Source: Membranipora membranacea (lineage: Eukaryota > Bryozoa > Gymnolaemata > Cheilostomatida > Membraniporidae). From it: a DNA stretch of 64,000 nt. The notes below the pieces were generated by a model. The model was not told where the DNA came from, made no database searches, and was given only the letters and a program-made list of their open reading frames with translations. Position numbers and translations under genes: made by a program. The DNA lies in NCBI GenBank assembly GCA_914767715.1, contig OU612069.1:27959387-28023386 (forward strand), in the 5' to 3' direction. This document shows, piece after piece, positions 10,401 to 22,220 of this stretch (its first letter is position 1; every line of letters starts with the position of its first letter).

Positions 10401-13049
10401 AAAACTTTATGGGGCTTTGAGCGATATTGAGAAAGTTTTGGCTTCTGTGTGTGTAATAAAAATGACAAAATCAGAATTCAAATACCGGTTGCCGAGATAT
10501 GCATATGTAAAGATCAATTTTGGAAAAGTGCACAAATCACTGTGACCCAACCCTGTCATGAACCGATGAATCAACATGAGCAGGTCAGGACACGGTTCAG
10601 TACTTGTTCTAGCCCTACATTTAGATTATTAAAAGTTAGAGATTCACACTCGTTTGTTTTATTCCAAATGAGAGGCACCAAATCCTGATGTTCTTGTTTC
10701 ATACTACAATTTTTAATGACCTGCTGAACTCATCTTCAAAATGATACCCATAAAGTAAATCAAACTTACAGTCAAATGAAGATTGCATGATTAGCAAGTC
10801 AGAGGTAGAGATTTCATGATATCTCAAGGGATCGCGAACTCCTTCAGACTCATGTGTGTCACCAATATTCATTGATGCATTTGGCTGTGGCTGTATTTCT
10901 GAGATGAGATGAGAAAATGCAGTTTAGCATGAACATTTTTTCCATAACCTTGAGTTATCAACACTGGTCACAAAACATTTTGGTGTCATTGTATTTTTGA
11001 AAGATTTATTATTCTTAGAGTTTATCTCATCAAGATCCAAAGACGGTGTCATTTTTACTAAAATTAAAATGTTCATAGAAAACAATTAAAATAAAACATT
11101 GATGACTTGTAATAAAATAAATAGGTAACATACCATTTGGTGGTTGCCCCTGTTTATCATCGCTAGCTTGCACTGGAGCCTCGTCGGCCATCGGCATCTC
11201 CCACTTTTCTGAAAAAGTAATTATGTGAAGCCTTCAAACAATATTGCAGGAGTTCATTGGGGCATAATTATGGCAATAACCTCATAAATCTACTCAAGCT
11301 TCCCCGGTGATGTATAGAACATACCTCCACCACAGGCATTGATTATGACAATTTTTGGCTTTGCTCTCATGGCTGGAAAGTTGTTAGGAGAGAGCAGATC
11401 GATAACATCTGGTATATCGATGAGTTTCCCATCACAACCAGCTACAGATCCTCTGTCTCCCGAGCTCAAGATAACTAAGATAAAAGATCCAAGATTTGCG
11501 TGATCGGGTAGCTGTGTCTCTGAGTGGATCTCTTCTATAATTTCCTATAATATAAAATAATTTATTCTCACATGATCGCAGTGATGTGTTCAATGCAAAT
11601 AGTAGATGTTTGAAAATCGACAAGTACTTGATTCCTTTGCATTTGTGCACATCATTCTGAAACACAGTTGCCCTAGCTGAATGTTTGAAAACAGATAAGG
11701 TATACCTTTAGAACAGAAAGTCAAAATCGAATCTATTAAACTTGTCCCAGGAGTGGGAGAGGCAAGCTTCCATGCCTACATGCTAAAATCTTGCTTAGAC
11801 TTTTCCACTCAGTCATCCTGGTTTAATTAAGCACAAATGTAATAAAATCACATCTGATCTGTTTTTCAGGCAGCTATTAGTCTGTAAACATGTTTTTATT
11901 TTTATGAATATACTCCACTTGGATAAATGACTTACACTAGAACTGAGACTTACAGCTACAAAACTTATAGGAAACAGATAACATACTCGTTGTTTTTTAT
12001 AAGGTCAAATCGGTGATTGAGTTCTGGATGATATGAATGCATGGCTAAATTGAGTCTCCGGTATGGTTTTAGGAGACTTTTACTGGGTATGGTCAAAATT
12101 AAAGTTTGCAGCTCCAAGGAACCAATGGCATGAACCCTTCCCCTCGAACCAATCTTCTTTATTTCCTCATATGACAAGCCTGCCATGCATCAAGTCCTGC
12201 AGCTAGTATGAGGGTAGCTTGTATTGATAAGCCTTTGAAAATTACTCTTTCCTCGGATTGTCTGTATTTTATGTTACCTTATATTAATGGATTCTGTCTT
12301 CTGGTGATGAGCATAGATGACAGAGTTGAGCCGCCATGAGACCGACAAGAAATGATCCATTACAAATTGGAGATCAAGGTGTAGGATTTCAGTTGCAAAG
12401 CTGTCTATGAGATAGTACAGATGTAAATGGTTTGAATCAGAGGGATTACACTTTGTTTCTCAATAGATCATTGTTCTTGCTCGTAAAACAGATTTTGTAT
12501 CGGATTTTGTTGGGTATTTGTTCACAAGTATAAGCTCTGTGATGAGTAGTGTGAAATTTATTACCATTTATTACACACTGGACAGAAAATGTGCAAAATA
12601 AAACATACCGAGGCAGTATAATTCTTGTGACCTCCTGATGTGACATAGCGAAACTGATCAAGCATTCGTTTCATGTTCACATAATCAGATTCAGAACCGT
12701 TGTGACTATTTGATAATATCAGTGCTCTTCCACGGGTTGCAGTGATTGGACAAATTTCCTGAAATTGAAATCATTTGATAAGAATTTGTAAGATATATCA
12801 TGCTCTACCATTCAGTAGTAACATCATCGAGAAAGATGAAGACCGCCTCATTTAATGTCAAATAAAAGGTACCTGGGTTTCAGAGGTGATAGATTTAGGG
12901 TCTTCCAGTGGCTCGGGCTGGAGCTTAATGAGTGCATCATCTGAATACACTATTTCTACAACGTTATTGAGTTGTACTGATCTATCTACATCTGTATTCT
13001 CCCCACGTGGTAGTTCTGTTTCGTTACTTGCTCTGCTAGCCATTGTCAA
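7462..13049 (-). CDS. Caspase-family protein, predicted pseudocaspase
   Basis: Seven exons join in phase with GT-AG introns: 13049-12873, 12758-12609, 11544-11325, 11208-11134, 10898-10770, 8219-8110 and 7680-7462. Total length is 1080 nt, or 359 residues plus TGA. Residues 1-59 form a short prodomain without a recognisable CARD or DED. The p20-like region (about 60-182) has RGRALILS, a VILSSG strand and the VIINACGG active-site loop. An acidic/Gln-rich linker covers about 183-235. The p10-like region follows, with SDLLIMQSSFD and FSPKTGSPFIRVL. The nucleophile Cys is present at about 180. The catalytic His of the usual SHG motif is Ser (about 137). The Arg normally in the RSG motif is His (about 78). 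QACRG reads NACGG, and the WRN Arg of p10 is Phe (about 256). The spacing 137 to 180 matches true caspases. The fold is confident. Loss of proteolysis is inferred, and a FLIP-like regulatory role is only a possibility. Start: the first ATG (MTM) follows a plausible 5'UTR acceptor. Confidence 0.88.
8220..10769. other. Large intron of the caspase-like gene
   Basis: This 2.55-kb AT-rich intron separates the two p10-coding exons. Small open frames on both strands lack domains. A short hairpin (TATCTCTTT with AAAGAGAGATA) lies near 10130-10152. No mobile element was recognised. Confidence 0.5.
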
Positions 13050-13913
13050 GTGTCCTGCACACCGCTAAAATGAGAATTCAAAGCATTTGATCAAAGCCGC
13101 AAAAGATGCCTGCTACATCATAGGAGATGTGAGGTATACACCCATATACTATACACAAATCAGCTTGAGTTGTCACCTTTGCCTGAAGATCGGTATAAAT
13201 TTGATCAGTATTCAACAGTAGCCATCAGGGGTTTAAATGCTTATGAATCCCTGAATGTTCCCTGAAATCTTCACACTTTCCCAATCACATCACATCAGCA
13301 GTCATAGTAGTTGCATTGTATATAGTTGTAAAAATACTACAACCATTGCTACCCGATACCTATCATTGATGCAGCTGTAACTTCAGAACACAACAGGAGA
13401 ATTTGTTTGACCTTATATGTGCCAGTCTTAAGGGATTCCATGGTGACTAATTGCCTGAATGTTTCTACCCTCCCTTATAAAGCAGGAAATCCTTTAATAT
13501 GTCAGTCATCTGGTGTTAGCAAAACGTCAGCAACACAGTGTCATCAATGATTATGTCATTCATGGCATGGCAGCAGTGAAGCGAGGAAAACCTGCACAGC
13601 CTTACAATTCATCACGGCCGCCTTCGCATCCAGCATTTATCCGTCATGCTCACATATTAGTCAGGAGTGGACACTTGCAAGATGGGCGTTTGGGTGCTAT
13701 GGTAGTGTCTACCGAATAGTTGCTGTTGAGTTATTCCAATACTATTCAAAAATGCAAAATTCTTCAAATTTCAATATGTAAGACTAAAAGCACATGCTTA
13801 CCCTGGAAATAGAATCGCTTATAATTTAGTTAAGCTAAAAAGTTTTTGGATACCTTAGTGTTAGCTCTAAATGTCAAGGTGAGAGTCCTCATAAAGTGCT
13901 CACTTACGGTGAG
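13050..13913. other. Upstream region of the caspase-like gene
   Basis: A plausible splice acceptor (GTGTGCAG on the minus strand, near 13061) suggests a 5'UTR intron begins here. No promoter element could be identified with confidence. Confidence 0.35.
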
Positions 13914-14497
13914 TTCATTTTATGTTATATCATTATATCATATCATTGTATCATAGTAGGTTAGAGGCTGTCTTGACAAGCTACTCACATTGACAGAGGG
14001 GAGGGGTTAGCTGAACTGGTGAAAAGTGTGCAGTCCCATCTAAAAATCAAGGAGAAAACACTTCAAAACCTTGGGTCTTCAATTTCCAGATACGAATTTT
14101 TACCGTTAACGAGTTATCTCCCAAACTTTGCTAGGGGACATCTAAAGTGAGACTCTTCAGGCTTGGCTTTTCGCCCTTTGCTCTACCTAACAAAATTTGT
14201 CAAGAAATATTAAGTAGATAGTGAATTACGTATGAGTGGTTATTGAAGCTTTAGTTAAAGGGCAAACTCTGCTTGGGTAATTTCTTTACTTTAAAAACTA
14301 TTTACAGTATTTCTGCCTCCTTGTACAAAGTTCAAACCATGTGAACTTTTGTGATCCAATCATACCTGTGTATTATTTTATAAATTAAATATAAAATATT
14401 TACATTTACTCATTCTTTTCTCATGGCTTCAGGGACCCCAAAGAAGATCCTATGATACTGGGACTACATGTCCATTAGAAATAGTCCTGTCAGTACT
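13914..14497. repeat. Dispersed repeat, copy 1 of 2 in window
   Basis: This 584-bp segment starts TTCATTTTATGTTATATCA and ends CCTGTCAGTACT. It is repeated in the same orientation at 32614-33116 with high identity. Copy 2 lacks about 80 bp from the middle of copy 1 (near 14050-14135). Flanks are unrelated outside these limits. No protein domain, terminal inverted repeat or target duplication was seen. It is probably a non-autonomous transposon of unknown class. Confidence 0.85.
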
Positions 14498-17400
14498 TTA
14501 CCTGCTAGGATAAAAATGACTTTTTATCCCTTCACCATTCCATTTTTAGTCAAATCGTTTCATTTGGAAATTGCCTTGCTTTTTCCTCAAATAATTCTTT
14601 TCTGGTGGTTGACTGCCTGATACCATTATGATCTGAGGGGAGGGTCATGTATATCATAAACTCCATTGCATGGTAATAAAACAAAGGGGTTATCTGATAT
14701 TTATCTCAGGTCAAACAAATTTTGTCCAATTTCTGCTCACCCTACCATCACAACAAGCATGGTCAGCATAATCCTTGATCGCCCGTTCTGTGCCCATAAG
14801 ACTCAGTCAATCACTGCCACGTTAGCTTGGACGGTTTTATGAGCAGAATATGTGAGAAACAATGTAAATGCAGAGGTTTCTGATATTTATTTGCACACTC
14901 TGTTGATGTTATTTAAATTAATTTAACTTACAGCCTATCCCTAGGAGATGACTAGGACTGGCCAGTGATAGTCCAGCGGTACAGAAAAAATTGAGATACG
15001 ACATACTCATATCCTGCCTACACAACAATTCTAGTGTGGCGAGTTATAATCCTTTTATCTTAGCATCAATTCAATAGATTCATTAATCGAGGGTGTGGTC
15101 AATGATTAGTGACGCCAGATACAGGTGTGTTTAGAGGTATGAGGTGAAGGTGGAGTGGAAGAAGATTGGGAGGTAGCGTAGGCACACCATGTCCTAGTGT
15201 CTAGTTCATTAATTGTGACCACACAATGTTCTGTCATCACCAATAATTATAATAATGATTTTAATGTTTTTTAAATTGATCTCAAAATTTATGGTCTAAT
15301 TTTTGATTGGTTTGGTGAGGGACTCTGCTAGAAAAGAATACCATACCAACATTATTTACGGATTTCCTGAACTATACATGGAACTAGCGATTGTAAAAAA
15401 AACACAGATATCAAAACAAAACACGTCTACATCTAAGAACATTGAACTACATGTAATGCTGACACTGAGGAAAAGGGATGGAGGCAGTGACAAGATTAAC
15501 TTTCTTGAGTGTACTGCAGTATACCTTGAGAAGCAACAGATGGGACCTGCCGAGGTTGCAGCTGAATATTATCGCTGTAGCAATGATTTTTACTAAAGAA
15601 TGAAACCAATTTAAACATTGAGAAAAATATCAATGATCGTTTCAGGAGGTGAACCCTACCTACAAACATTACTATAACGAATTGTGGATGTCCGTGTTGC
15701 ATTGACCAACTCAAGAATGTGACTGGTTTATAAAGCCTAGCCCAGAATCCTAATAAGCAGAAATAAGTTTGGCAAGAAAAGAGTCATTTGAGTCATACTA
15801 CAGTATTGAAGTATAGCATCAACCTACGTGTCACAAACCCCAGTTTCACGAACCCTATATAGCTTCATCATAAATACTCAACAGCCTTCTGTATAGTTTG
15901 CATATTCAAATTACCGCACAGATATGTTCCGCAGATACTGACAACAAGATACCAAGCTGAGCCAACTGGTCGTATTTAGTCACATCTAGGAATTATCCTT
16001 CAGAAATGAGTTATGATGATGGCGGTGCTTAGATCTGGCACATCGAAGAGATATCAGTGGAAGGTATTCATTGCATATTCGTAGTAGTATGGATGTGCTG
16101 ATGGTACATTATGGCTATATTTGTTTTGATTATTGTATGTGCTGGTAAACAAATCATTATTACCATCTTCTGTGGGAAGGTCTTTTACATATATTAACCA
16201 ACATTCTTTGGGTTAAATAAATATGGGGTTGATATCTACCCTGTATGTTTACATTATTTTGTTGATGGATATTTATACTTAACTATATGACTCTCTGTCA
16301 AAATTAATAACGTTCTGTTTTGCATTTAAGTTAAACAGTATTGAGTGCTATCGGCATGTCAGGGGGTTATTATGTCTGCTTTAAGTGATAATAGCCTATT
16401 AATAATAGAGTTGCCTCTCCTTTTGGAAGGGGAGGACAACACTCAAATAAGATGTGTCATAATCAAAGGTCTAAGTGTGTACAGGGAGTTTGGTGTGTAG
16501 AAATTAATATGTTATCGTTATCCTGAGAGATAAATCGATCTTCACATCGCCTCCCCCCAATAATTTGATCATATTGAAGAAAGGCTTGTCAGATCGAGCC
16601 TAAATCATGGCCTTTATCAATATTGACCCATCAAATCTCCAAGAGGATTGGGGTCATCATCAGTGTGACATATGAATACAACGATACAACAGGCAAATCA
16701 GGTGGAGTTTGTGACAACAAGCAATGCTATGACAATCCTATGCAGGTGTGGCGTACTTAACTGGTACACAACCAACCTGGATTGGTTTGTGAGAGGCAAT
16801 CAAACTGTATCATGATCTTCTTATTAATCTGCGAGATTGTTTTGCAGTTCTTGGGAAAATAAAACTCTCTCATTAGTTCCATTTAAGCCCTATGAGTGAA
16901 CTCAACCTCAGATAGGTCTGGGGGTCGGCACACTCCTTGTGACTCATGGCTAAACATACTACCAAATTCTATTCAATTCAACCGAGTGTGGTTGCAGGGC
17001 AATCCACTCTCTTTATAATCAGATTTCAGGGTCGCATCAGAATTATCAGATCTTCTTTCACTTACTAATATAATAAACACAGCTTACTTGTACTTGAAGA
17101 ACTGCTGATTTAAAGGTGACATCAGAATTAAGCCAAACAATGCTTACCTGCGTTAAGAGTTCAAAAGAGTAGTATAGTCAATGCTTGCCAAGGCACAAGT
17201 ACACAATAAGCAGCCCAGATAGTCAATGAAACATTTATTTGCGATTTGCGATACTTTAATATTATAATGAACACAGCTTATTTATACTTGAAGAACTGCT
17301 GATTGGATGATGCGGTGCTGTTATTGAATTAGGTTATTGATCTTAGCATCAGCGATTGCATTACAATAGCAAGCTAACATTCATTGAAATTCAATACAAA

Positions 17401-18679
17401 GGTAATGGTTTGCATTGATAGCAACTCTATTCTTCAGGCTCTTTTATTCATGTATATTGATTTTCAGGGATGAAAAAATGAAATGTTTACATTTGTGGCC
17501 GTCCTGCATGGATTTGATTGTCAAGTAGAATTAGTCCATATATATGTAAGGTGTAAAGGCAACAGCTGTAAGTTCAGTTTATTGCCAAATAGCATAGCGA
17601 GCCAAAATAAACGAAAATGACAGGAGAAAAGTTATAGTACCCAAAAACATTTTCCTTGGATTGCCGGGAGGCAGTTGGGTGGGCAGCAAGAGTGGGCTCA
17701 GAGTACATGAGCTGCTCGGATAAGGGCGGCAGCACAAGCTCAAGATGAATATCCTGACTTGTTCAGTGTCAGCAGCAGATAGTCCATTGATGGAAGTCTG
17801 CTGGATTTAATTGCTCTTAATGTCGCAATGAACTTCAGTAACAAACTCAGAGCAGGGGAGGTTCATACTCAGATCATGATTTTAATACTGAACAGCTCTT
17901 ATTTTCTACTCATGGAAAAATAAGTAATAATAAGCCTACAAACTTTGCCAGCACACCAACCAATCAGTTTCTCCAGCATACCAACTGCCTCAAACCCCAG
18001 ATATAATGTTACAGAAACATGTCGGAGAAAATTATTATACACCTGTCTTTATAAAACAAACAGGATGAAAGAGGTTACAGACTCGGTCTTAGCCTCTTTA
18101 CCCTGACATATTTTAACCTGTCCGAAATAAAAAAACACATCACCAGCTGAAAAATTCACGTGTAAGACCTCTAACTAAGACAGCTCAATAATCACACATA
18201 TCTAATCACAAGTCAACTCTGTTGGACAGCTTTATGATATCTGTTGCACACCCCACGAGCAGTGAAAAGATCCCCCTCTGCCTCTTTGATAAAAAGAGTA
18301 GCCAGACTCCTGGCCGACAAGGGTATAGGGCGCCGCGAGAGTACCATGGGTCCAAATACCTCGTACTCTAGACAGGACAACCATCTCCGCAATGAAGACT
18401 AAGACTTAGTTTCCAAGTGTTGGAATCAGCAAACTTTCTCTTTCAAATTCATCAAACATATAAAAACAAACAAAACTCAACAAAAAATCATTAGCCCCAA
18501 CCATAAAAAATCCCTCGTTGATGACAAGCAAGTGGGTTGTCAGTTATTGTAGTGCGCAGATACCGCACCAATGGTAGACACATAGCTGACTAGTTTTCTC
18601 TTGTATTCTCAGTTTGTGCTTAGGTCAACAGGCTACACCTCCAACTTCAACTCCGATGTGAGGCAAAGAACTGAAATAT
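14498..18679. other. Non-coding stretch with an ancient local duplication
   Basis: No gene is supported here. A frame at 15303-15596 has no recognised domain. One roughly 45-bp sequence (ACACAGCTTACTTGTACTTG) occurs at 17067-17110 and again, diverged, at 17258-17304, which indicates an old local duplication. Confidence 0.45.
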
Positions 18680-18689
18680 ATATATATTT

Positions 18690-18741
<52 letters not shown>
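18680..18741. repeat. (TA)n microsatellite
   Basis: A nearly pure TA dinucleotide run of about 60 bp. Confidence 0.95.
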
Positions 18742-18745
<4 letters not shown>

Positions 18746-19284
18746 AGGGTGGGATTAGAACAATTAAAGAACAAAAAAATGATTATGATGCCAATAAAAG
18801 TATTGAGAAAAACCCACTTACTGACTGAGCTATCTCAGTGATGGCACAATAACTACTTCCTGGTAACTGTCAGCATTCTTATATTCAGATATCGGCGGCG
18901 CACAGCTTTAGGGACCACATGTAGTAGGGCTGCAAACACTTTTTCCAATTGTACTTCTACTCTTTGCCTTTTTTCAACAAACCACGGTTATCTACTTTTT
19001 TTAAGGTTCAACTGATGATATGCGCAATTTTATCTTTTATCACTTTGTTTTTGTCCATTGGTATACCCCAGGGCCCTTAATAATAGGGTCTCAACGCAAA
19101 AATTTCCACAAGAGTACGCTCGGCGTTCCTCTCGCGCCCTCCCTGAGTGCAATGGACCTTCCATCTATTCTATACCCTCAACCAAATCTACTCTTTGCCG
19201 CAAAAGTTGGCAGCCCTGACCTGTAGTACAAACCAACAACTAACCCCTTGTATAGAAGTTACAGCGTGATATATATATAATAAT

Positions 19285-19503
19285 ATACCTATAGACTGGT
19301 TGACACAATATTATAATCTACATACAGACTGGTTGACACAATATTATAATATACCTATATACTGGTTGACACAATATTATAATATACCTATATACTGGTT
19401 GACACAATATTATAATATACCTATATACTGGTTGACACAATATTATAATATACCTATATACTGGTTGACACAATATTATAATATACCTATATACTGGTTG
19501 ACA
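19285..19503. repeat. 33-bp minisatellite, about 6.5 copies
   Basis: The unit contains CTGGTTGACACAATATTATA and then ATACCTATATA. Because 33 is divisible by 3 and no stop arises, both strands stay open through the array. The resulting repeat peptides are artefacts. Confidence 0.95.
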
Positions 19504-19599
19504 GCTTTCATACACAGATTCTCGTAATGAACTTGACCAGGTGATACTCCGTCTTGTCCTGATTTCTAAAACAGAATAAACAATGTGTAATGTATCGTA

Positions 19600-19642
19600 G
19601 GCCGGGGGGGGCAAAGGTCTGTAGGGGGGGGGGGGGGGGGGC
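19600..19642. repeat. Poly-G tracts
   Basis: Two G runs lie close together (GGGGGGG near 19604 and a run of about 18 G near 19624). They could form G-quadruplex structure, and base-call length here is unreliable. Confidence 0.85.
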
Positions 19643-19768
19643 TGAAACTATGTAAGCATATGTGCTGGTATCAATACATATGTATGATAAGCTATAGTCA
19701 CATTCCTATATTGACCAGGATACCAGAGCTCAAGGAGAGCAAGAGAGCACTTTAATAAAGCTAAAGTT

Positions 19769-20004
19769 TGTAATGTATCGTAATGTATTGTAACATTATT
19801 GTAACGTATTGTAACTTACTGTAATGAAATGTAACATACTGTTACGTATTGTACTGTATTATAATGTATTATTACATATTTCAAAGTATCGTTATGTACT
19901 GTAGCGTACTGTAATTTACTGTAACATACTGTAAGGTGTTGTAACTTACTGTTATGTACTGCAATTTACTGTAACATATTGTAACACACTGTAACATATT
20001 GTAA
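19769..20004. repeat. Degenerate about 10-bp tandem repeat (TGTAACNTAC)
   Basis: More than twenty imperfect copies of a decamer such as TGTAACATAC or TGTAATGTAT follow one another. Substitutions are frequent and the 10-bp spacing is largely kept. One helical turn per unit is noted without a proposed function. Confidence 0.85.
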
Positions 20005-20542
20005 GCTTATTTGCTAATGATACACTAGTATTACGTATTAGTATTAATTATCACATTCCTATATTGATGAGGATGCTGGGGCTAAAGGAGAGGGAAAAGA
20101 ACATTTAATAAAGCTAACTTACAATCAAAATTGACAGTCCCTTTACATAAAGGTGAGAAACTATGAAATAATACCCATACATATACTCAGTATTACATAT
20201 CATGGTGATGGAATTCTACAGAGAGAATGCATTGAGTATTTTGAGACCATTGTGGCGATGAAAAGGCCTTCAAGCTAACAGAGGTAAAATAATACACTCC
20301 TTCCCAAACCTGTTGGAGCTCCAATGCCTCCCTCCTCTTGGACCCAAATGTTTGAATCTTTGCAGTCAGCTAACAGATTTGAGCCTCCCATCAGTCTGAT
20401 GATGTAGTCTATGTGCTCAATTGATATCAAAACATTGCCAATCAACGTCATCTTACAAATTTGGAGACATGATATACATTTTTAATGCAACAACCATCAT
20501 CCGAAGAATTTCTTCCTGATGTGCAAAAAAATGATAGCCTAC

Positions 20543-20948
20543 CATGTTTGTATTGAGATAGTTCATCTTTTCCTTGAGCTCCGGTGAGTACATATTAGGG
20601 TAGGGTAACCCAACCATGATAAAACATCTACTGAGATCGTCTGAGAAATTAATACCCTCACTCATCTTACCTCCAACCACAGAGAAAAAAACTCCACCTG
20701 ATGACTACAAAATCGACAAGAAGGTTAACCAAACAACAGTTGGGCTGTTAGGCAAGAGGTTTAAAGGTCTATTATACATCCATGCGGCCTCACTGTTTGA
20801 TGTGAGAGAAAGCCTCTAATTTGAACTAACCCAATAAGAATAATTGCAATGTTAAGACTTTCCTCAGAACTCAGAAACACAACATCTCTATCAACGGGAG
20901 ATAACTAACCTTAATGGAACGACGATAAGCTTCAAGCACCGTATCAAC
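20543..20948 (-). CDS. DDX11/ChlR1-like helicase, two exons (fragment)
   Basis: Two minus-strand exons join in phase: 20948-20910 ([13 protein letters not shown]) and 20704-20543 ([17 protein letters not shown], then [16 protein letters not shown] and [13 protein letters not shown]). The second exon is the very conserved segment of the XPD/FANCJ/DDX11 family of iron-sulfur superfamily-2 helicases, just before motif VI. The match is closest to DDX11/ChlR1, a DNA helicase acting in sister-chromatid cohesion. Splice sites look good: acceptors CCAG and GTAG, donors GTTAGT and GTAGGC. I could not find the next exon, which should carry the QSIGRAIRH motif VI, nor the upstream exon within several kilobases. 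This is either part of a gene with large introns or a relic. The frame has no stops in the two exons. Confidence 0.72.
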
Positions 20949-21026
20949 CTGGTTTGTTTTCTTTGGTTAACGAAATATCTGCAAACAGCGAGCAAGGAGT
21001 TAAAGCTGAGTAAAGAGAGTAAAGCT

Positions 21027-21049
21027 GTATATATATATATATATATATG
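21027..21049. repeat. (TA)n microsatellite
   Basis: A short pure TA run downstream of the LINE/GATA block. Confidence 0.85.
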
Positions 21050-21204
21050 ATATATTGAGAGTTTCACAAGTTCTTTTTTTGCAAATAGAGTTAGCCTAGC
21101 CAAATTACGTGAGGGCCAAAGTTGCCCTGTGAAAATGCTAGTCTCAGCCATCAACTCCGATACCCTTATCCAGCACTGCACATTAAAAAAAACAGTATCT
21201 TACC

Positions 21205-21386
<182 letters not shown>

Positions 21387-21728
21387 GGACTTTATTTCAC
21401 CGCTCAAGAAAGTACATAATACAATCATAATCAGAGCATGAGTTACATTAAAAAATATTCGAACTGCATTAGTCGTTCTTTATAATGTCACACATAGCAA
21501 AATAAATCCATTTTATACACCGAATTTGTAAAATATAGTATTCATAAGGCTCTGAGTTCGGTGCTTTTTGATCAGGGTGTTATGAGTTCTAGTAGAGTGC
21601 CTGTTTGTGTCTTGCCTGGATGGAATCAGGTGGGATAACCGGTGTGTGAACCTGAGATAAGCCAAAGAACAAGAGAAACATAATACCCTTCCATGTTGCA
21701 TTGGTTGCATATTCCTCAACAGTAACAA
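21387..21728 (-). mobile_element. Non-LTR retrotransposon 3' end (5'-truncated LINE)
   Basis: A minus-strand frame reads SLAYLRFTHRLSHLIPSRQD, NRHSTRTHNT and onward, the style of the C-terminal tail of jockey/CR1-type LINE ORF2 proteins. It is followed by about 140 bp of 3' untranslated sequence with an AATAAA-like signal (GTGAAATAAAGTCCATATC). Then comes the long TATC array. A microsatellite tail in place of poly(A) is typical of several LINE clades. Only the last part of the element is present, with no RT domain. Assignment is by resemblance and the tail. Confidence 0.6.
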
Positions 21729-22220
21729 ACAAGCCCTTCTTCAAACTTTTTTTAAACATCTTATTTGGAGTTATCCCCTCGACGCCTTAGTGTTATATAA
21801 TTTTGAGTTGTCCTGCCATGTCACACACTTTCTTTGCTGAAGGGGGCAGTAAAGCTCATCTTACACAACCAAAACAAAAAATAATTTGTGACAGGCATGG
21901 CTGCAAGCAGCAGGAACACCAAGAGACTGCTGAGTTTACTGAAGCAATGGCCAGTAGACCAGGGCAGAAAAAGCAGAGATTTTGGAAAGCTGTTACATAG
22001 CAGAGTGGGGATCGCTCTCAGAACTGCAACTGTTGATACACAGGTATATTACTGCAGAACTCCTCCAACAAATTTGACTAGCCTGAACATAGACTGCCGC
22101 AGTTCCTGATTTTGGGCTTGGTGTGGGTGGGGGGTGGGGGGTGGGAAGGATGGAAGCTCTATTTATTTTGCAATTCGAGGTTTTTGAAATAAGCACAGCT
22201 TTAACTGCCAAAGTTAAATT

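Noticed and set aside
12446-12661. Minus-strand frame overlapping the caspase p20 exon
   Set aside because: It is in a different frame from the caspase exon and runs into intron sequence.
19300-19614. Open frames of repeated YYNIPIYWLTQ (plus) and its minus-strand counterpart
   Set aside because: A 33-bp minisatellite is automatically open in some frames, and no domain or splice support exists.
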